Origin: Parvibaculum sp049651025
Lineage (GTDB): Bacteria; Pseudomonadota; Alphaproteobacteria; Parvibaculales; Parvibaculaceae
DNA: 64,000 nucleotides
Assembly: GCF_049651025.1 (NCBI RefSeq)
Contig: NZ_JBASBH010000032.1
Coordinates: 12,279 to 76,278, forward strand
Reading direction: 5' to 3'
Of this stretch, positions 31,849-40,962 are shown one piece after another. A program made the translations under genes and the position numbers. The notes under the pieces were generated by a model. It did no database searches and was not told the origin of the DNA. It saw only the letters and a program-made list of their open reading frames with translations. Position 1 is the stretch's first letter, and every line of letters starts with the position of its first letter.

Positions 31849-34674
31849 GTGCTCCAGCTTGGCCCCCTCGCTTTCGCAACGCCCTGGATGCTTCTCGGCC
31901 TCGCCGTGCTGCCCGCCATCTGGTGGCTGCTGCAGATCAGCCCGCCGCTTCCAAAGCGCGTCCGCTTCCCCGCGATCCGCTTGCTTGTCGGCCTTGCCCG
32001 CGAAGAAGAAACGCCAGCCCATACGCCACTCTGGCTTTTAATCCTGCGCTCGGTGCTCGCCGCGCTGATCGTGCTGGCGCTCGCCGATCCCTTGTGGAAC
32101 CCCGCGCCGACCGTTGCAGGTTCCGGCCCGCTGCTCATAGTCACCGATAATGGCTGGGCCGCCGCCACCCATTGGCGCGACCGCGCAAATGCAATGGATG
32201 CACTGATTGCAGGCGCGCGGCGCAACAATCGCCCCGTACTGGTCGTCGGCACAGCGCCCACCGCCACGGCGCCCGATCTCGATTTTGAATCCGCCGATGA
32301 TGCGGCAGCCCGCGCCCGCGCTTTGCAACCGCAACCGATCGCGCCCGACCGCACCGCCCTGCTCACGCGGCTTCAGGCGGCAAAGGCACTGCCGAAATCC
32401 ATACAGGTGATCTGGCTGAGCGACGGTTTCGATTATGGCCGGGTAGCTGAATTTTCCGCGGGCCTGTCGAAGCTTGCAGGCTCCGCAAGCCTCGAAGTCG
32501 TTGAACCGCGCATCGATCAGCGCGCGCTGGCGCTTCTGCCGCCCGCATCCGAAGGCGAGGCCTTTGTTGCAACCGTTGTGCGCGCCGCAGACAGCGCCGC
32601 ACAAACAGGCAGCGTTCATGCACTGGGTATCGATGGCGGAATTCTCGGCGAAGCGCCCTTCGCCTTTGCGAGCGGCGCGGAGAAAGCCGAAGCCCGCTTC
32701 GACCTGCCGCTCGAACTCAGAAACCGCATCACCCGGCTCAACATAGCCGATGAAACATCGGCAGCCGCGACGACGCTGATCGATGAACGCTGGCGCCGCC
32801 GCACGGTGGGGCTCGTTTCCGGCGCGCAAAGCGAAGAAGCGCAGCCCCTGCTCTCCGACCTCTATTATCTTCAGCGCGCCATAGGCCCTTACGCCGAAAT
32901 CCGCACAGCATCGCGCGACCGCAAAGGCCAGAGCGAGATCGGCAACCTCCTCTCGTCGCCCCTCTCCGTTCTCGTCCTCGCCGATGTCGGCAATCTGACG
33001 GGCGTGGACCGCGAAGCGATTGCCGAATGGGTCGGCAAGGGCGGCGTATTGCTGCGTTTCGCCGGACCGAAACTAGCCGCGCAGGAAAAAACGCTGTCAG
33101 ACGACGAAACAATGCCCGTGCCGCTGCGCACAGGTGGCCGTGCGCTTGGCGGCGCACTCTCCTGGACGAACCCGCAGCATCTCGCACCCTTCGATGCGGG
33201 CAGTCCGTTTGACGGCCTCGATGTGCCCGGCGACGTCGCCGTTTCACGGCAGGTGCTGGCCGAACCGACGCTCGAACTTGGCAGCCACACATGGGCGCGC
33301 CTTCAGGACGGCACGCCGCTTGTCACCGCCGCAACGCGCGGCAAGGGCCTCCTCGTTCTCTTTCACGTGACGGCAAATAGCGACTGGTCGAACCTGCCGC
33401 TGTCCGGCCTCTTCGTTGACATGCTGAGGCGCGTGATCGGCCTGTCGCAAGGCGTCGCCGCAAGCACGGGCGAGACAAGCGCGAGCGAAGCGACATTCTC
33501 GCCGGTGCGCACGCTGAACGGCTACGGCCAATTGAACGCGCCGCCCGCGACGGCAACACCCATATCCGTCGCGACCTTCGACAAGACGCCCATCACCCCG
33601 CGCCACCCGCCGGGGCTTTACGGGCCTGTCGACAATCCGCGCGCGCTCAATCTGGCAAAAACGGACATCAAGCTGCAACCGCTCGGCGCACTTTCAGGCG
33701 TCACGTCGCGGCATCCTTTCGCCGAGACGGCGGAGACACGCTTGCGTCCCTGGGCGCTGGCACTGGCGCTCGCCCTCATCATCGCCGACGGCATCGCCGC
33801 CCTTTATGTGACGGGGCTTTTCGATACGACGCCGATCCGCCGCCGTCGCGGCGCTAATATTCTTCCCGCAATCGCCCTCACGCTCGGCGCGCTGACGCTG
33901 ATACAGGCGCCGCCCGCCCGCGCAGCCGGCAATGCCGATGCCTTCGCGCTCAAGGCATCGATCGACACGCATCTTGCCTATGTCATCACCGGCGACGCGG
34001 CGACCGATGAGATCAGCCGCGCGGGCCTTGCGGGCCTTGCAGAGGTGCTGCGCTCGCGCACCTCATTTGAGGCTGCCGACCCGATGGGCGTCGACGTGAC
34101 GCGCGACGAGCTGGCTTTCTTTCCACTGCTCTATTGGCCCATGACGCCGGGGCAGGAAAATCTTTCCGCCGAAACGCTCGCCCGCATCGACACCTATATG
34201 AAAAATGGTGGCACCATCCTGTTCGACACGCGCGATCAGGATCGTTCATTCGGCACGGCAACGGGACCGGGCACGGAAACGCTCCGCCGTCTGATGGGCC
34301 GTCTCGATCTGCCGACGCTTCAGCCTGTCTCCGGCAACCATGTCCTGACGAAATCCTTCTATCTCTTGCATGAGTTTCCCGGCCGATTTGCAGGAGGGCA
34401 AGTCTGGGTCGAAAGCACCGGCACAGGCGCCGACGCGCAAGGCGGGCGCTCCAATGACGGCGTCTCCGCCGTTGTCGTCGGATCGAACGATTACGCCGCC
34501 GCATGGGCGCGCGACGCGCAGGGCCGCCCCATGTTTCCTTGCGAGCCCGGCGGCGAAATCCAGCGCGAGATGGCTTTTCGTTTCGGCGTCAACCTCGTCA
34601 TGTACGCGCTCACCGGCAACTACAAGGCCGATCAGGTGCATGTGCCCGCTCTGCTCGAGCGGCTGGGGAATTAG
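31849..34674 (+). CDS. BatA-like N-terminal / DUF4159 C-terminal membrane protein
   Basis: A 941-residue protein. Residues 1-80 form a BatA-type N-terminus with two hydrophobic helices (FATPWMLLGLAVLPAIWWLL and LLILRSVLAALIVLALADPL). A vWA-like region follows, with a degenerate metal site (IVTDNGWAAATHW). Residues 330-470 look like a GATase-like domain, then a transmembrane pair near 635-700, and the last 210 residues are DUF4159 (HLAYVITGDAATDEISRAGL, FPLLYWPMTPGQ, GGTILFDTRDQD). GTG is the start, three bases after the DUF58 stop and preceded by GGGAG. Likely a cell-envelope component working with the MoxR ATPase. Confidence 0.88.
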   Translation: MLQLGPLAFATPWMLLGLAVLPAIWWLLQISPPLPKRVRFPAIRLLVGLAREEETPAHTPLWLLILRSVLAALIVLALADPLWNPAPTVAGSGPLLIVTDNGWAAATHWRDRANAMDALIAGARRNNRPVLVVGTAPTATAPDLDFESADDAAARARALQPQPIAPDRTALLTRLQAAKALPKSIQVIWLSDGFDYGRVAEFSAGLSKLAGSASLEVVEPRIDQRALALLPPASEGEAFVATVVRAADSAAQTGSVHALGIDGGILGEAPFAFASGAEKAEARFDLPLELRNRITRLNIADETSAAATTLIDERWRRRTVGLVSGAQSEEAQPLLSDLYYLQRAIGPYAEIRTASRDRKGQSEIGNLLSSPLSVLVLADVGNLTGVDREAIAEWVGKGGVLLRFAGPKLAAQEKTLSDDETMPVPLRTGGRALGGALSWTNPQHLAPFDAGSPFDGLDVPGDVAVSRQVLAEPTLELGSHTWARLQDGTPLVTAATRGKGLLVLFHVTANSDWSNLPLSGLFVDMLRRVIGLSQGVAASTGETSASEATFSPVRTLNGYGQLNAPPATATPISVATFDKTPITPRHPPGLYGPVDNPRALNLAKTDIKLQPLGALSGVTSRHPFAETAETRLRPWALALALALIIADGIAALYVTGLFDTTPIRRRRGANILPAIALTLGALTLIQAPPARAAGNADAFALKASIDTHLAYVITGDAATDEISRAGLAGLAEVLRSRTSFEAADPMGVDVTRDELAFFPLLYWPMTPGQENLSAETLARIDTYMKNGGTILFDTRDQDRSFGTATGPGTETLRRLMGRLDLPTLQPVSGNHVLTKSFYLLHEFPGRFAGGQVWVESTGTGADAQGGRSNDGVSAVVVGSNDYAAAWARDAQGRPMFPCEPGGEIQREMAFRFGVNLVMYALTGNYKADQVHVPALLERLGN

Positions 34675-34683
34675 GGCCGCAGC

Positions 34684-36792
34684 ATGCAACCAGCCATCTC
34701 AGCCGCAGCCTCCTGGGACATTGTCTTCGAGCCGACATTGCCGCTCGCGCTGATCGTCGTGCTCGGCCTCATCGGCGCGGCTGTCATCGCCTATTCCGCA
34801 TGGCGCGGCGCGCGCGGCGCGCCATGGCGCACGGCAGCGCTCGCCGTAACGCTTGTCGCCCTGCTCAATCCGACCATGCGGCAGGAAGACCGCCAGGCCA
34901 TTCCCTATGTCGCGGCAATCGTCATCGACAAAAGTCAGAGCATGGAGATCGGCAATCGCCCGAAGGAAGCGCAAGCGGCCCTCGCGCATATAGAGAAAAG
35001 CCTCAAGGGCATCTCCGGCATCGAAACCCGCATCGTCACGGTTGAAGGCGGCGCGAGCGGCACGACCGAAAACGGCGAAGGCACGAGGGCTTTCTCGGCA
35101 CTCGAACAGGCGCTTGCAGACGTACCGCGCGAACGCGTTGCGGGCGCAATCATCATCACCGATGGCGAAATCCACGATGTACCGAAAAGCGCCAAGTCTC
35201 TCGGCTTCGACGCGCCTGTGCATGGCCTCATTGTCGGTCGCAAGAACGAAAAGGACCGCCGCCTGACTGTCGTTGAAGCGCCGCGCTTCGGCATCGTCAA
35301 CGAGCCGGTCAAGCTTGCCTTCCGCGTCGACGATACGGGCACCGAAGGGCCGACTGGCGTCATCGCGCCGGTGACGATTGCAATCGACGGTCAGGAAGTG
35401 ATGAAGACCGACGTCGCGGTCGGCGAAGACACGCAGGTCTCGCTCTCGCTGAAGCATGGCGGCCCGAATGTGATCGAGATAGACGTCGCGCCGGGACCGG
35501 ACGAGCTGACGCTTCTGAACAATCGCGCCGTCGTTGTCGCCAACGGCATCCGCGACCGGCTGCGCGTGCTCCTCGTCTCAGGCGAACCAAATCCCGGCGA
35601 GCGCACATGGCGCAATCTTCTGAAGGCCGATCCGTCTGTCGACCTCGTTCACTTCACGATTCTGCGCCCGCCTGAGAAGCAGGACGGAACGCCGATCAAC
35701 GAGCTTTCACTGATCGCCTTTCCCACGCGCGAACTTTTTGTCGACAAGCTGAACGAGTTCAACCTCATCATCTTTGACCGCTACAAGCGGCAAGGCGTGC
35801 TGCCGCTCGAATATATTTCGAACATTGCCGAGTATGTCGAAAATGGCGGCGCGGTATTGAATGCGGCGGGCCCCGCTTTCGCCTCGCCCTTCTCGATCTA
35901 TCGCACGCCTCTTGCCGCCGTTCTGCCCGCGCAACCGACTGGCGATATCACGCTTGGCGGCTTCCGCCCCCATGTGACGGAGACCGGCCACAAACATCCC
36001 GTGACGGCAGACCTGCCGGGCGGCAACACATCGCCCGAACAATGGGGCCGCTGGTTCCGCGTCATCGACAGCAAGGTCGATCGCGGCGAAGTCATCATGG
36101 ATGCGCCGGGCGGAAAACCGCTCATCGTGCTCGACCGCGCAGGCAAGGGCCGCGTTGCGCAGGTCATGTCGGATCAGCTCTGGCTCTGGTCGCGCGGCTA
36201 TGAAGGCGGCGGCCCGCAGGCCGAGCTTCTGCGCCGCCTCGCGCATTGGCTGATGAAGGAACCCGATCTCGAAGAGGAAAACCTCTCCGCCACGATCGAC
36301 GGCACGACGCTCACGGTGAAGCGCCGCACCATGTCCGACGAAACGCCGGATGCGCAAGTGACGACGCCTTCGGGGAAAACCACGACACTCAAGCTCGAAA
36401 AATCCGCGCCGGGCCGCTTCGAAGCACGCATGAACGCAACCGAGCTCGGCCTCTATCGCGTCACACAGGGCGACCTCAACGCCGTCACGGCGGCAGGGCC
36501 GCTCAACCCGCGCGAATTCGCCGATGTGCGCGCGACGGACGCCTTGCTGAAACCCGTTACAACCGAAACGGGCGGCGGCATTTACTGGGTCGGCAAGGAC
36601 GCCGCCGATACGCCGAACATCCGCACCGTACGCCCGGCTCACGATGCGGCGGGCGACGACTGGCTCGGCCTGCGCCGCAACGAGCAATATCTCGTCCGCG
36701 CCGTCCATCAGGTGCCGCTGCTCTCCGGCCCCCTCGCCCTCATCCTGATCCTCGGCACGCTGGCCCTCGCCTGGCGCCGCGAAGGCCGCTGA
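34684..36792 (+). CDS. vWA/glutamine-amidotransferase-like membrane protein of the MoxR operon
   Basis: A 702-residue protein with N-terminal hydrophobic helices (residues 15-60), a vWA domain with an intact MIDAS start VIDKSQSMEIG (DxSxS) and IITDGEIHD, a beta-rich region, then a class I GATase-like fold (residues 320-500; LIIFDRYKRQGVLPLEYISN, GGAVLNAAGPAF) and a final transmembrane helix (LLSGPLALILILGTLALAW). No catalytic Cys-His-Glu triad of real amidotransferases is obvious, so that domain is probably structural. Last gene of the operon. Function unknown; envelope-associated by topology. Confidence 0.85.
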   Translation: MQPAISAAASWDIVFEPTLPLALIVVLGLIGAAVIAYSAWRGARGAPWRTAALAVTLVALLNPTMRQEDRQAIPYVAAIVIDKSQSMEIGNRPKEAQAALAHIEKSLKGISGIETRIVTVEGGASGTTENGEGTRAFSALEQALADVPRERVAGAIIITDGEIHDVPKSAKSLGFDAPVHGLIVGRKNEKDRRLTVVEAPRFGIVNEPVKLAFRVDDTGTEGPTGVIAPVTIAIDGQEVMKTDVAVGEDTQVSLSLKHGGPNVIEIDVAPGPDELTLLNNRAVVVANGIRDRLRVLLVSGEPNPGERTWRNLLKADPSVDLVHFTILRPPEKQDGTPINELSLIAFPTRELFVDKLNEFNLIIFDRYKRQGVLPLEYISNIAEYVENGGAVLNAAGPAFASPFSIYRTPLAAVLPAQPTGDITLGGFRPHVTETGHKHPVTADLPGGNTSPEQWGRWFRVIDSKVDRGEVIMDAPGGKPLIVLDRAGKGRVAQVMSDQLWLWSRGYEGGGPQAELLRRLAHWLMKEPDLEEENLSATIDGTTLTVKRRTMSDETPDAQVTTPSGKTTTLKLEKSAPGRFEARMNATELGLYRVTQGDLNAVTAAGPLNPREFADVRATDALLKPVTTETGGGIYWVGKDAADTPNIRTVRPAHDAAGDDWLGLRRNEQYLVRAVHQVPLLSGPLALILILGTLALAWRREGR

Positions 36793-36852
36793 CGGTCCGA
36801 TCCGCCATTCATGCGCCGCCTTGCCTGTCGTAAAGCCGTGGCGTATGTTCCC

Positions 36853-36873
36853 GAGTGTTATAATATCACATTC
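36853..36873 (+). promoter_or_regulatory. Zur-type box overlapping the -10 of the zinc transporter operon
   Basis: TGTTATA-A-TATCACA at 36856-36870 is an imperfect palindrome (6 of 7 positions matched, extending to GAG...TTC) like alphaproteobacterial Zur boxes (TGTTATA-N-TATAACA). TATAAT at 36859-36864 lies within it, so a bound repressor would block RNA polymerase. It is 15 bases upstream of a micro-ORF and the znuC-B-A-like genes. No zur gene is in the window. Confidence 0.7.
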
Positions 36874-36885
36874 GCAGGCCGTAAG

Positions 36886-36990
36886 ATGAAGAGCCTCACA
36901 TTCATGGGCGCGAGCGCGACCCATCGCCTCCTCATCGCGGCGGCATGCATCGTCGTTCTCTGGTTCGCCGTTTTCTGGGCGCTCGCATGA
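36886..36990 (+). CDS. 34-residue single-helix membrane peptide leading the zinc transporter operon
   Basis: A micro-ORF encoding 34 residues: MKSLTFMGASATHR, then a hydrophobic helix LLIAAACIVVLWFAVFWALA. It starts 15 bases after the Zur-type box, and its TGA overlaps the ATG of the ATPase gene (ATGA at 36987-36990), so it is positioned for translational coupling. A weak AGG precedes the start. One transmembrane helix with a positively charged N-terminus is predicted by eye. I do not recognise a family. It might be a leader that couples translation, or a small modulator of the transporter. Confidence 0.6.
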   Translation: MKSLTFMGASATHRLLIAAACIVVLWFAVFWALA

Positions 36991-37748
36991 GCGCCGCGCA
37001 AACCGCAGCCATTCTCATCGAAGACCTCACCGTCGCCTATGACCGGCGGCCGGCCGTCCATCATGTCAGCGGAAATTTCAAGCCGGGCAGCCTCACCGCA
37101 ATCGTCGGTCCCAATGGCGCGGGCAAATCCACATTGCTGAAGGCGCTTGTCGGTCTGATGCGGCCAAGCGAAGGCCATATCGACCTCGGCGGCCTCGCCC
37201 GCAGCGACCTTGCCTATCTGCCGCAACAGGCGGAAATCGACCGCAGCTTTCCGATCACCGTTGCCGACACTGTGGCTCTGGGCCTTTGGCGCGAAATCGG
37301 CATCTGGAAAACCGTCACCGGCGAGCGCTGGCGTCGCGTTGCAAACGCGCTTGCCAAGGTCGGCCTGCAGGACTTCGCAGATCGGCCCATCGGCAATCTT
37401 TCCGCCGGGCAGTTTCAGCGCGTGCTCTTTGCGCGGCTCCTCGTGCAGGACGCATCCGTCATCCTGCTCGACGAGCCTTTCGCCGCCATCGACGAGCGCA
37501 CGACCGCCGATCTCATGGAGGTGGTGCGGTACTGGCATGAAGACGGCCGCACCGTCATCGCCGTGCTGCATGACATGGCGGAAGTGCGCCGCGACTTTCC
37601 CACGACCTTGCTGATCGCCCGCGAAATGGTCGCCTGGGGCCCGACGGCAGAAGTGCTGACCGACGAGGCGCTGCGTCGCGCCCGCGCGCTGTCCGACGCA
37701 TGGACGCAATCTCATTCGCAGGCCCATTCTCATGGAGCCGCAGCGTGA
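36987..37748 (+). CDS. znuC: Zinc/manganese ABC transporter ATP-binding protein
   Basis: A 253-residue ABC ATPase: Walker A IVGPNGAGKSTLLKAL, Q-loop LAYLPQQAEID, signature NLSAGQFQRVLFARLL and Walker B VILLDEPFAAIDE. It energises the permease and binding protein encoded downstream for high-affinity divalent-metal uptake. The C-terminus has a short His-containing tail (SHSQAHSHGAAA). ATG 36987 overlaps the micro-ORF stop; TGATG overlaps the permease start. Zinc is inferred from the Zur box; the set also resembles the AztABC zinc system of Paracoccus. Confidence 0.9.
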   Translation: MSAAQTAAILIEDLTVAYDRRPAVHHVSGNFKPGSLTAIVGPNGAGKSTLLKALVGLMRPSEGHIDLGGLARSDLAYLPQQAEIDRSFPITVADTVALGLWREIGIWKTVTGERWRRVANALAKVGLQDFADRPIGNLSAGQFQRVLFARLLVQDASVILLDEPFAAIDERTTADLMEVVRYWHEDGRTVIAVLHDMAEVRRDFPTTLLIAREMVAWGPTAEVLTDEALRRARALSDAWTQSHSQAHSHGAAA

Positions 37749-38626
37749 TGGATATCTACCAGCTCCTCTTCGCACCTTTCGCCGATTACGGCTTCATGCG
37801 CCGCGCGCTCATCGCCTGTCTCGCGCTGGCGCTCGGCTCCGGCCCCATCGGCACATTTCTCGTCCTGCGCCGCATGAGCCTGATGGGCGACGCGATGAGC
37901 CACGCGATCCTGCCGGGCGCGGCCATAGGCTTCCTCATCGCGGGCCTTTCGCTTTGGGCCATGTCGATCGGCGGCCTCATTGTCGGCCTCACCGTCGCAC
38001 TGCTCGCAGGCATCATCAGCCGCGCCACGGCGCTGCGCGAAGACGCAAGCCTTGCAGGCTTCTATCTCATCAGCCTCGCCGCCGGTGTGCTCATCGTCTC
38101 GACGCGCGGTTCCAATGTCGATCTTCTGCACGTTCTTTTCGGCAGCATCCTCTCGGTCGATGATCAGGCGCTTCTTCTCGTCGCAGGCATAGCGACGCTG
38201 ACGCTTGTGACGCTTGCCGTGATTTATCGCCCGCTCGTTGCGGAATGTTTCGATCCCGGCTTCCTGCGCGCCGTGGCGGGACGCGGCTCGCTCTATCACG
38301 TCATTTTCCTCGTCCTCGTCGTCATCAATCTCGTCGCCGGATTTCAGGCGCTCGGCACGCTGATGGCCGTGGGACTGATGATGCTGCCCGCTGCCGCCGC
38401 GCGCTTCTGGGCCGTCGAGGTCTGGTCGCTTGCCGGCCTCTCCATCGCCATCGCCTTTGTCTCCGGCTGGGCGGGGCTCCTCATCTCCTACAATTTCGAT
38501 CTGCCTTCCGGCCCCTCAATCATCCTGACGGCTGGCGCATTTTACGCCGCCTCCATTTTGTTGGGACGCCACGGAAGCCTGCGCACACGCTATTTCCCCG
38601 GCGCGCACTTCCATACGCATCCCTAG
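37748..38626 (+). CDS. znuB: Zinc/manganese ABC transporter permease
   Basis: A 292-residue ABC-3 family permease with about eight hydrophobic helices. Landmarks are FADYGFMRRALIACLALALG, RRMSLMGDAMSHAILPGAA (the family signature around residues 43-61) and the later FQALGTLMAVGLMMLPAAAA loop that contacts the ATPase. The true start is ATG 37748, overlapping the znuC stop; a longer frame within znuC is spurious. It sits between the ATPase and the binding-protein gene. Confidence 0.92.
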   Translation: MDIYQLLFAPFADYGFMRRALIACLALALGSGPIGTFLVLRRMSLMGDAMSHAILPGAAIGFLIAGLSLWAMSIGGLIVGLTVALLAGIISRATALREDASLAGFYLISLAAGVLIVSTRGSNVDLLHVLFGSILSVDDQALLLVAGIATLTLVTLAVIYRPLVAECFDPGFLRAVAGRGSLYHVIFLVLVVINLVAGFQALGTLMAVGLMMLPAAAARFWAVEVWSLAGLSIAIAFVSGWAGLLISYNFDLPSGPSIILTAGAFYAASILLGRHGSLRTRYFPGAHFHTHP

Positions 38627-38635
38627 AGTACTGCC

Positions 38636-39520
38636 ATGAAAAAAATCATCGGCCCTCTCGCCCTTGCCTTCACACTGCTGGCAAGCCCGGCCTTCGCAAA
38701 GCCGCTGAAGGTCGTCGCAAGTTTCAGCGTCATCGGCGATATCGTGCGTGAGATCGGCGGCGACAAGATCGCCCTCAAGGTTCTCGTCGGCCCCGATGGC
38801 GACGCGCATACATTCGAGCCCGCGCCCACGCACGCCAAAGCGCTGCACATGGCGGACCTCATCGTCGTGAACGGCCTCGGCCTTGAAAGCTGGATGGAAA
38901 AACTGATCGTCGCCTCCGGCACACCGGCACCCGTCGTCGTTACAAGCCTCGGCATCACACCGCGCCAGATGAATGAAGACGGCAGGATCGTCACCGATCC
39001 CCATGCCTGGCAAGACCTTCGCAACGGCATCATCTATGTGCGCAATATCGAGGCGGCACTGAAAAAGGCCGATCCCGCCGACGCGGCATTCTTTCAGGCA
39101 AAGGCCGAAGCGCTGATCGCCAGGCTGACCGCGCTCGACGCATGGACGCGCCAACAGATGAGTGCTGTGCCGGGAGAAAAGCGCAAGGTCATCACCACCC
39201 ATGAGGCCTTCGGCTATTTCGCCGCCGCCTATGGCGTCACCTTCTTCGCGCCCGAAGGCTTGAGCACAGATGCCGAGCCAAGCGCCCGCGCGCTGGCTGC
39301 GCTGATCGACCAGATCAAGCGCGAGCACATCAAGGCGCTCTTCATTGAAAACATGACCGATCCGCGCCTGATGAAAATGATCTCGACGGAAACCGGCGCG
39401 GAAATGGGCGGCGAGCTTTACTCGGACGCTCTGTCCACGGCGAACGGCCCCGCCCCCACCTATCCCGCCATGTTCGAAAACAACGTCCCCAAGCTGGTCG
39501 CGGCCATGGAGAAGAACTGA
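38636..39520 (+). CDS. znuA: Periplasmic zinc-binding protein of the ABC transporter (ZnuA/AztC-like)
   Basis: A 294-residue cluster A-I solute-binding protein with a signal peptide (residues 1-21, ending SPAFA-KP). Metal ligands are placed as in AztC/ZnuA-type proteins: H58 (GDAHTFEP), H123 (DPHAWQ), H189 (TTHEAFGYF) and D264 (YSDALS). The His-rich flexible loop usual in ZnuA and AztC, expected just before DPHAW, is missing. The sequence pattern is closest, from memory, to AztC of Paracoccus, but no aztD-like chaperone gene follows. Zinc specificity is supported by the Zur-type box. Confidence 0.9.
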   Translation: MKKIIGPLALAFTLLASPAFAKPLKVVASFSVIGDIVREIGGDKIALKVLVGPDGDAHTFEPAPTHAKALHMADLIVVNGLGLESWMEKLIVASGTPAPVVVTSLGITPRQMNEDGRIVTDPHAWQDLRNGIIYVRNIEAALKKADPADAAFFQAKAEALIARLTALDAWTRQQMSAVPGEKRKVITTHEAFGYFAAAYGVTFFAPEGLSTDAEPSARALAALIDQIKREHIKALFIENMTDPRLMKMISTETGAEMGGELYSDALSTANGPAPTYPAMFENNVPKLVAAMEKN

Positions 39521-39628
39521 CGCCCGCGACGACATGACACTGGCGAGCGCCGCGCCATGATGTAAAAACCTGCCTCGCGCGCCCTTGCCTGCCATCGGGC
39601 ACATCCATTTCACGCCGAGCAACGCCCC

Positions 39629-40141
39629 GTGCCCACCTTGCTTTCAGATTGGCGTCTCATGACGCATGACGACATTGGCCATGTCGATCAGATCGGCCGC
39701 ATCGTCCATCCGGGCTTTCCCGAAGACATCGCCGTCATGCAGAACCGGCTGGCGCTCTTTCCCGATGGCTGCTTCATAGCCGATGGCGAAGAGGCGCGCC
39801 TCGGCTATGCGATCTCGCACCCATCCGTCGTCGGCAAGCCCGCACCGCTCAATACGGTGCTTGGCGCACTCGACCCGCAAGCCGACTGCCTGTTCCTGCA
39901 TGATGTCGCGCTGACCGAAGCCTCGCGCGGCCTCGGCCTCGGCCGCTCGCTTCTGGACAGGCTGAAGGCCGTCGCCGCGCAGACAGGCTTCTGCCGCCTC
40001 GGCCTCGTCTCGGTCAACAACTCGCGCGCCTATTGGCAGGCGCAAGGGTTCGGCATTTATGAAAATGGCGATGAAGCCCTCGCTGCAAAGCTCGCTTCAT
40101 ACGAATCCGATGCGGCCTATATGACGCTCGACCTCGTCTGA
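39629..40141 (+). CDS. GNAT-family N-acetyltransferase
   Basis: A 170-residue acetyltransferase of the GNAT fold. The acetyl-CoA loop is recognisable in LTEASRGLGLGRSLLDRL (R-G-x-G-x-G/S type) near residue 105, preceded by the LFLHDVALTE strand and followed by LGLVSVNNSRAYWQAQGFGIY, the typical GNAT end. GTG 39629 is used as start; an internal ATG at 39659 is possible. It stands 108 bases after the zinc transporter and is convergent with the following gene. The acceptor substrate is unknown. Confidence 0.85.
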   Translation: MPTLLSDWRLMTHDDIGHVDQIGRIVHPGFPEDIAVMQNRLALFPDGCFIADGEEARLGYAISHPSVVGKPAPLNTVLGALDPQADCLFLHDVALTEASRGLGLGRSLLDRLKAVAAQTGFCRLGLVSVNNSRAYWQAQGFGIYENGDEALAAKLASYESDAAYMTLDLV

Positions 40142-40143
40142 GA

Positions 40144-40893
40144 TCAGCGCCAGGCTTCGACGTCGCGATACTTGCGCTGAATGGGCTTCACCAGCTGGTC
40201 GCGCTCTTCCGTTTTCCGCGCGACATAAAGCATGCACGCCTCCGCGCCGCCAACATTGAACCTGTCTACAGACGGCAGATCGACGAGTTGCGGATTGTCG
40301 GTTATTCCGCAGCCCATCGCGGTGCATCTCGTCGTCTTGAAACCATTGTCTTCATAAAAATCATGAAGCAGCGTCGGGTTCAAATTATAGAAGCCGTGAT
40401 TGAGCATGTTCATCGGCACGTCGTGGAAAATGAACCCGCCTTCCCTGACGAGCTTCGCGCAATTGAACAGCGCGGTAGCAATATCGAAAACATGCTCCGT
40501 CGTGCCACCATCGATGACGACGTCGTATTTTCCGGCGAGCTGCGATGGAATGGGCTCGCCCATATCGTGAATGATTTCGCTGCCCTCATATTTCGTAAAA
40601 TCGATGACATCGACTTTCACGTTCCCGTAAAGACGGAAGAATGAATCGAGCGTAGGAACAACCGATATGAGCTGCGGATTGCCGCCATGAATGGCGAGCA
40701 ATTTTTCCCGGTTCGCACGACCGCGCAAGACCGACCGCCAATCGACACCGGGAAAAAATCGATCATAGGCCGCGTCGCTGACGATCACGTCTGCATATGC
40801 CAATGACAAGACATTGATCTGTTCGCGAGCCCTCAAGGCCGGGTCCCTGAATATGCCCTCGAGTATCATGAGATCGCCGACAGATATGCCCAT
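40144..40893 (-). CDS. Methyltransferase-like hypothetical protein
   Basis: A 249-residue protein that I place only at fold level. The middle region KYDVVIDGGTTEHVFDIATA, LFNCAKLVREGGFIFHDVPM and the following LNHGFYNLNPTLLHDFYEDN resemble the post-I, post-II and C-terminal strands of class I SAM-dependent methyltransferases of the type found in sugar or surface-polymer modification. The nucleotide loop itself is not canonical. The N-terminal 80 residues contain SLAYADVIVSDAAY and FPGVDWRSVLRG. No pathway neighbours help. It is convergent with the GNAT gene. Confidence 0.6.
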   Translation of the reverse strand: MGISVGDLMILEGIFRDPALRAREQINVLSLAYADVIVSDAAYDRFFPGVDWRSVLRGRANREKLLAIHGGNPQLISVVPTLDSFFRLYGNVKVDVIDFTKYEGSEIIHDMGEPIPSQLAGKYDVVIDGGTTEHVFDIATALFNCAKLVREGGFIFHDVPMNMLNHGFYNLNPTLLHDFYEDNGFKTTRCTAMGCGITDNPQLVDLPSVDRFNVGGAEACMLYVARKTEERDQLVKPIQRKYRDVEAWR

Positions 40894-40962
40894 AGCCCGC
40901 CCTTTGCCGAAAGCCTTCGGTTAACAGAGCGGAAACCTTACGATCGATCCGGTAACAAATTA

